From: Chaunax sp. Z400
Taxonomy: Eukaryota > Chordata > Actinopteri > Lophiiformes > Chaunacidae
Assembly: GCA_037577475.1 (NCBI GenBank)
Contig: CM075194.1
Location: 21,268,992-21,332,991 of the forward strand
Length of the DNA: 64,000 bases
Reading direction: 5' to 3'
The notes under the pieces were generated by a model. That model was not told the origin of the DNA. It searched no databases and was given only the letters and a program-made list of their open reading frames with translations. This document shows, piece after piece, positions 61,001-64,000 of this stretch (position 1 is the stretch's first letter; each line of letters begins with the position of its first letter). Position numbers and translations under genes: made by a program.

Positions 61001-61980
61001 ACAGACAGAGGAGAAACAGTGGACGGGTTTTTCATTTACTTAAACAATAGTGGGTCCAACAGTGGCTGAAATAATAGAAATAAAGATAGAACTAAAATAA
61101 AACCCAGAGGAACACATCTAGTGCTACAAAACTAGTAGTCTGCTCCAGATTAAAATCATCAGTGATTAATGTTCAGTTAACGAATCTCTACTCTAAAGCT
61201 TCTCTGCAATACTTACATATATTCCCATCCATCAAGCAAAGGGGCATAGAAGGCTTTCCTGGCCAGCCAAAGGAGCTCTGGCTCAGTGTCAGGATCAATG
61301 CCAAGCTCTCTGGCGTAATCAAGGATTTCTGATGATAGAGAAGATTGAGATATTAGACAGGATGAACGTAAAAGTCATCAAATAGATTTACCAGTTCATT
61401 AAGGCAAAGTGAGGCACCCCAAAACAAAACATGATATCATATAATGACATAACAATTTGAGTGGGATAAAAAAAATCTATGTATTGATAGTGAATAACTG
61501 CATGTTTTCAAATCTACTATCATCCCACTTTATCAATCAACATACAGTGTAAACCAATCACACAGTAGATTTAACATCTGCCACTCATGAGCTGCTGATA
61601 AAAATCACATGTGGTTGGAGAGTTTATATGTTTCTATTTGTAGATAATGTAAGTACAATAAGTCAGTCATGAACCTGCCTCCAACCAAACAGTTTGTAAA
61701 CCTCCCTCCTCCCTGCTTACCTTCTTCTGTGTTCTGCTCAGGTTCAGTGGCCTCCTGGGCATCGAGACGAGAGTTGTCCATGGCAACTGCAGAGACAAAA
61801 AAATGCACAAAAGGATTAATGGCACCAGAAAGGGTGAGGTATTGGTTATAATTAAATAGAAGACATTTGCGGAAGAGAAACTGTATTTGCCTCTAACCAA
61901 ATACAGTTTGTAAACCTCCCTCATCCCTGCTTACCTTCACTGTCCTCAAGTTCAGTGTCCTCCACTTTATGATTAGACAT
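55042..61980 (-). CDS. cep164-like: CEP164-like coiled-coil protein, copy 2, 3'-truncated
   Basis: The exons are 61980-61935 and/or 61781-61721, then 61328-61217, 60636-60438, 60150-60088, 58969-58922, 58825-58073, 57591-57469, 57235-57092, 56881-56798, 56712-56644, 56187-55229 and 55117-55042. Starting at MDNSR (61781) gives 896 codons plus stop; starting at MSNHK (61980) and skipping 61781-61721 gives 891; using both in series also keeps the frame (913). Compared with copy 1 there is one WW-like module, a 959-nt coiled-coil exon, and a last exon cut at about 55055 by hAT sequence. After MERLL the frame reads RRLC and stops, so about 70 C-terminal residues are replaced. All splice sites and frames are otherwise intact; expression is uncertain and no 3' UTR signal was identified. 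Confidence 0.7.
55229..56187 (-). CDS. cep164-like: Large coiled-coil repeat exon, cep164-like copy 2
   Basis: The counterpart of 12592-13592, 42 bp shorter through loss of one 14-residue unit (EEAKSLRTERDKAK in copy 1). The frame and splice phases are preserved (959 nt, like 1001 nt, leaves a remainder of two). Several substitutions fall in the later units. Long cysteine-valine-rich frames upstream are translations of the (TG)n intron and are not part of the protein. Confidence 0.8.
56191..56572. repeat. (CA)n tract at a 3' splice site, copy 2
   Basis: About 382 bp of (CA)n with cagaca and caaaca interruptions, nearly three times the copy 1 tract. In the gene sense it is (TG)n running up to the tgtcag acceptor of the large coiled-coil exon. 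Confidence 0.95.
58073..58825 (-). CDS. cep164-like: 753-nt coiled-coil exon, cep164-like copy 2
   Basis: 251 codons in phase 0, with the same borders as 15230-15982. Differences from copy 1 include L to M, R to H, K to I, M to V and E to K; no stop or indel. Confidence 0.85.
58970..60087. other. Intron of cep164-like copy 2
   Basis: The counterpart of 16127-17226, with a small duplicated tataattataaaa insertion near 59680. No additional exon recognised. Confidence 0.45.
61721..61786 (-). CDS. cep164-like: Extra 5' exon, cep164-like copy 2
   Basis: The exon encodes MDNSRLDAQEATEPEQNTEE plus one base, then gtaagc. Before the ATG are ttgcc and an acceptor (gtctctgcag), so it can be read as a first exon or as an internal exon in frame after 61980-61935. 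Its layout (gcag, a few bases, ATG, acidic peptide, same donor phase) repeats that of the MSNHK exon. It is absent from copy 1. Confidence 0.6.
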
Positions 61981-62147
61981 GCTGGGAACTGCAGAGACAA
62001 AGAAATTCAAAAGAGGATGAATGTCACAACAAATGCAGAGATATTGGTTGTAAGAAAATAGAAGAAATTTGCAGGAGGGTTCCCATTTCATCTCAGTGTT
62101 GTGCAAAACACACCATTCCACTATGCAAAAATATGTTATTATAGTAA

Positions 62148-62290
62148 CAGGGGTCACCAACACGGTGCCCGCGGGCACCAGGTCGCCCCAAAGGACTTAA
62201 TGAGTCGCCCGCAAGCCTGCTCTAAAAATAGCACAACTTACTAGTGAGCCGCGTCTAAAATTTTATTTTATTCTGTTGCTATTCTTTTAT
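62148..62290. mobile_element. hAT terminal fragment (caggggtcaccaac)
   Basis: It starts caggggtcaccaacacggtg and contains gtgcccgcgggcacc and gagtcgcccgcaagcc, as at the ends of Charlie-type hAT repeats in fish. The other end is not present. It lies immediately right of block C copy 2. Confidence 0.65.
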
Positions 62291-62306
62291 AATCACACTT
62301 GCATTT

Positions 62307-62382
62307 ACACTACCAGTCAAAAATTTGGACACAGTTTCCCATTCAAGTGGATGGTAACTGTGTCCAAACTATTGACTGGTAC

Positions 62383-62385
<3 letters not shown>
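62307..62385. mobile_element. Short Tc1-like MITE, third copy
   Basis: It starts acactaccagtcaaa and ends ttgactggtactgt, with a near-complete inner palindrome (acagtttcccattcaagtgg and its partner). It is followed by (TA)n at 62388-62436, as in the copy at 10252-10332. Confidence 0.75.

Positions 62386-62387
<2 letters not shown>

Positions 62388-62436
<49 letters not shown>
62388..62436. repeat. (TA)n microsatellite
   Basis: An uninterrupted TA run following the MITE. Confidence 0.95.
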
Positions 62437-62441
<5 letters not shown>

Positions 62442-62817
62442 TACAGTTACACCTTGTACACTTACAATAACAAAGGCATAATACAGTTTTAAAATGTTTC
62501 ACAGCTATGTAGCTCTGGATTCAGATACTACAACCTACATCATAGCTTTCCTTCAGTGGTTTCTCAGAATATTGTGAGTCATGTCTGTTGTATCTGTAAT
62601 ATCCCAGGACAACATGTGGTGGACAGAGGTTTGAAAATCATGTCGTCAGCCTCCTTCCATCTTGAGTCAAATCTATTTTGCAGCCAACAGCCGGACCTTT
62701 TCGGTGCATCACACCTGCAAAATGTCAATGAAATCAATGCAAATTACTCTTTTATTGTGTTACTCAAATCAGCCTCTGTTTCCTACTGCTCACTCTACGG
62801 TGGCCGTGACGGCTCAC
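62437..62817. other. Unique segment between (TA)n and minisatellite
   Basis: In copy 1 the (TA)n is joined to the minisatellite by about 20 bases, but here about 380 bases intervene. A frame from 62556 runs into the repeat and has no domain. Nothing else is recognised. Confidence 0.5.
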
Positions 62818-63550
62818 AACACGAATGCAAAAGCTACAGCACAAATGCAAAAGCCACATCTCGAATGCAAAAGCCACAACACGAACGCAAAAGCCACAAC
62901 TTGAATGCAAAAGCCACAATATGAATGCAAAAACCACAACACGAACGCAAAAGCCACAACACGAACACAAAAGCCACAACACGCATGCAAAAGCCACACC
63001 ACGAACGCAAAAGCCACAACTTGAATGTAAAAGCCACAATACGAATGCAAAAACCACAACACGAACGCAAAAGCCACAACTTGAATGCAAAAGCCACAAC
63101 ACGAACGCAAAAGCCACAACTTGAATGCAAAAGCCACAACACGAACGCAAAAGCCACAACTTGAATGCAAAAGCCACAACACGAACGCAAAAGCCACAAC
63201 TTGAATGCAAAAACCACAACACGAACGCAAAAGCCACAATACGAACACAAAAGCCACAATACGAATGCAAAAACCACAACACGAACGCAAAAGCCACAAT
63301 ACGAACACAAAAGCCACAACACGCATGCAAAAGCCACACCACGAACGCAAAAGCCACAATACGAATGCAAAAACCACAACACGAACGCAAAAGCCACAAC
63401 ACGAACACAAAAGCCACAACACGCATGCAAAAGCCACACCACGAACGCAAAAGCCACAAAACGAACGCAAAAGCTACAACTCGAATGCAAAAGCTACAAC
63501 ACACTCGAATGCAAAAGCCACAACACGAATGCAAAAGCCACAACAAACTT
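62818..63550. repeat. 20-bp minisatellite, copy 2 (about 36 units)
   Basis: Tandem 20-bp units of the same family as at 10396-10737. From about 63060 to 63220 the units alternate between an acgaacgc and a ttgaatgc form, giving a 40-bp higher-order period. Longer composite blocks with acgcatgc and cacaccacgaacgc recur near 62980, 63320 and 63420. All six frames stay open for more than 600 bases. Confidence 0.95.
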
Positions 63551-63552
63551 GT

Positions 63553-64000
63553 CACGTTATAACGTGATACAAACTTATCATGTTAAAACATACTCTTGTT
63601 TGAATGAGTAAAGTCTGCGGAGAACGGATAAACTGAGGAATGTGGCTCACCTACGTGATTTGATAAAGTTGTACTTCATGCTCAGATTGAGACATAGAAA
63701 TCTGAACAGTGGAATATCCGTGTTTTGGGCCAACGAGATGTAAGTCCACTGGAAAAATAGTGCCCACTTCAATGTGTAATATAATGCTTGTCCAATGTCT
63801 GTTTATGAAGTATGTTTTTACGATGTTATTTGCCATATTGATTGTATTGTATATTCTACACTTCAGTAAAGTTGTGGAAAAAAAACACACTTCCACTTCC
63901 GCCAGAGGCCAACTTATCGTGTTGAGACGTGATAAGTTCACATTATAACAATAAGTGAAGTACAATATACTGTATATCTTTTAGCACCTTCTTAGGTCCC
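63553..64000. mobile_element. Block B, copy 2, running off the window
   Basis: It matches 10739-11208, from the palindrome cacgttataacgtg (63553-63566) to the last base. Small deletions remove tagcaaca near 63760 and the right-edge cacgttat motif near 63951. The match continues past the putative MITE end into the sequence that in copy 1 precedes the cep164-like 3' end. Confidence 0.9.

Larger units (their letters stand above)
55055..62143. repeat. Segmental duplication block C, copy 2
   Basis: It matches about 12425-20328 in the same orientation. The left edge falls inside the exon equivalent to 12480-12321; the right edge is the hAT end at 62148, where copy 1 instead has a LINE tail. Confidence 0.9.

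Noticed and set aside
62764..63611. Very long open frames on both strands across the minisatellite (up to 263 codons)
   Set aside because: All six frames are open because the 20-bp unit lacks stops. There is no start context or domain, and the array differs in length between copies without frame constraint.

Overview
The window is vertebrate nuclear DNA, most likely from a teleost fish. Genes are split by GT-AG introns, coding density is low, and the repeats are those typical of fish: Tc1/mariner, hAT, piggyBac-like and other MITE remnants, several LINE 3' ends, Ty3/gypsy fragments, a tRNA-like SINE, and (CA)n and (TA)n tracts. No bacterial operon, CRISPR array, rRNA or functional tRNA gene was seen. 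Only one gene, the first cep164-like copy, looks fully intact; the other coding traces are truncated, frameshifted or interrupted by stops.

The layout is dominated by a recent segmental duplication whose parts were reshuffled. Block A (1916-10332) recurs at 44032-54031. Block C (about 12425-20328), carrying the cep164-like gene on the minus strand, recurs at about 55055-62143. A 20-bp minisatellite plus block B (10396-11210) recurs at 62818-64000. In the first copy the order is A, minisatellite, B, C. In the second it is A', a hAT transposase remnant, C', minisatellite', B', and the window then ends. Because B lies just beyond the 3' end of the first cep164-like gene, the B' at the right edge suggests a further gene copy beyond position 64000.

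Gene copy 1 (11979-20157, minus) can be assembled into 16 exons with matching splice phases and 1061 codons plus a stop. It resembles CEP164, the centriole distal-appendage protein: an N-terminal WW-like module, here duplicated and degenerate, followed by long coiled coils. Gene copy 2 (55042-61980) keeps most exons but has one WW-like module, two same-phase 5' exons, a 42-bp shorter coiled-coil exon and a 3' end replaced by hAT-derived DNA that gives a four-residue new tail.

Block A carries a coiled-coil plus SGNH-hydrolase-like locus. Copy 2 has three exons but two stops and a frameshift; copy 1 has lost the exons with the nucleophile serine through a deletion with a local inversion. Block A also holds a frameshifted Tc1-like transposase, a piggyBac-like MITE, a Tc1-derived MITE and a perfect 34-bp-arm palindrome, mostly in the same state in both copies.

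The region between the copies (20.3-44.0 kb) is a repeat graveyard with a hAT element, LINE fragments, a decayed Ty3/gypsy pol, a dihydrodiol dehydrogenase (dhdh) pseudogene broken by a LINE, a HIPK-like kinase pseudogene and one orphan exon candidate. The most unusual structures are the reshuffled duplication, the 20-bp minisatellite open in all six reading frames, the (TG)n tract abutting a 3' splice site, and the palindromes and inversion junction that look like template-switch scars. Gene names come from recognition of protein families by eye, not from a database search.
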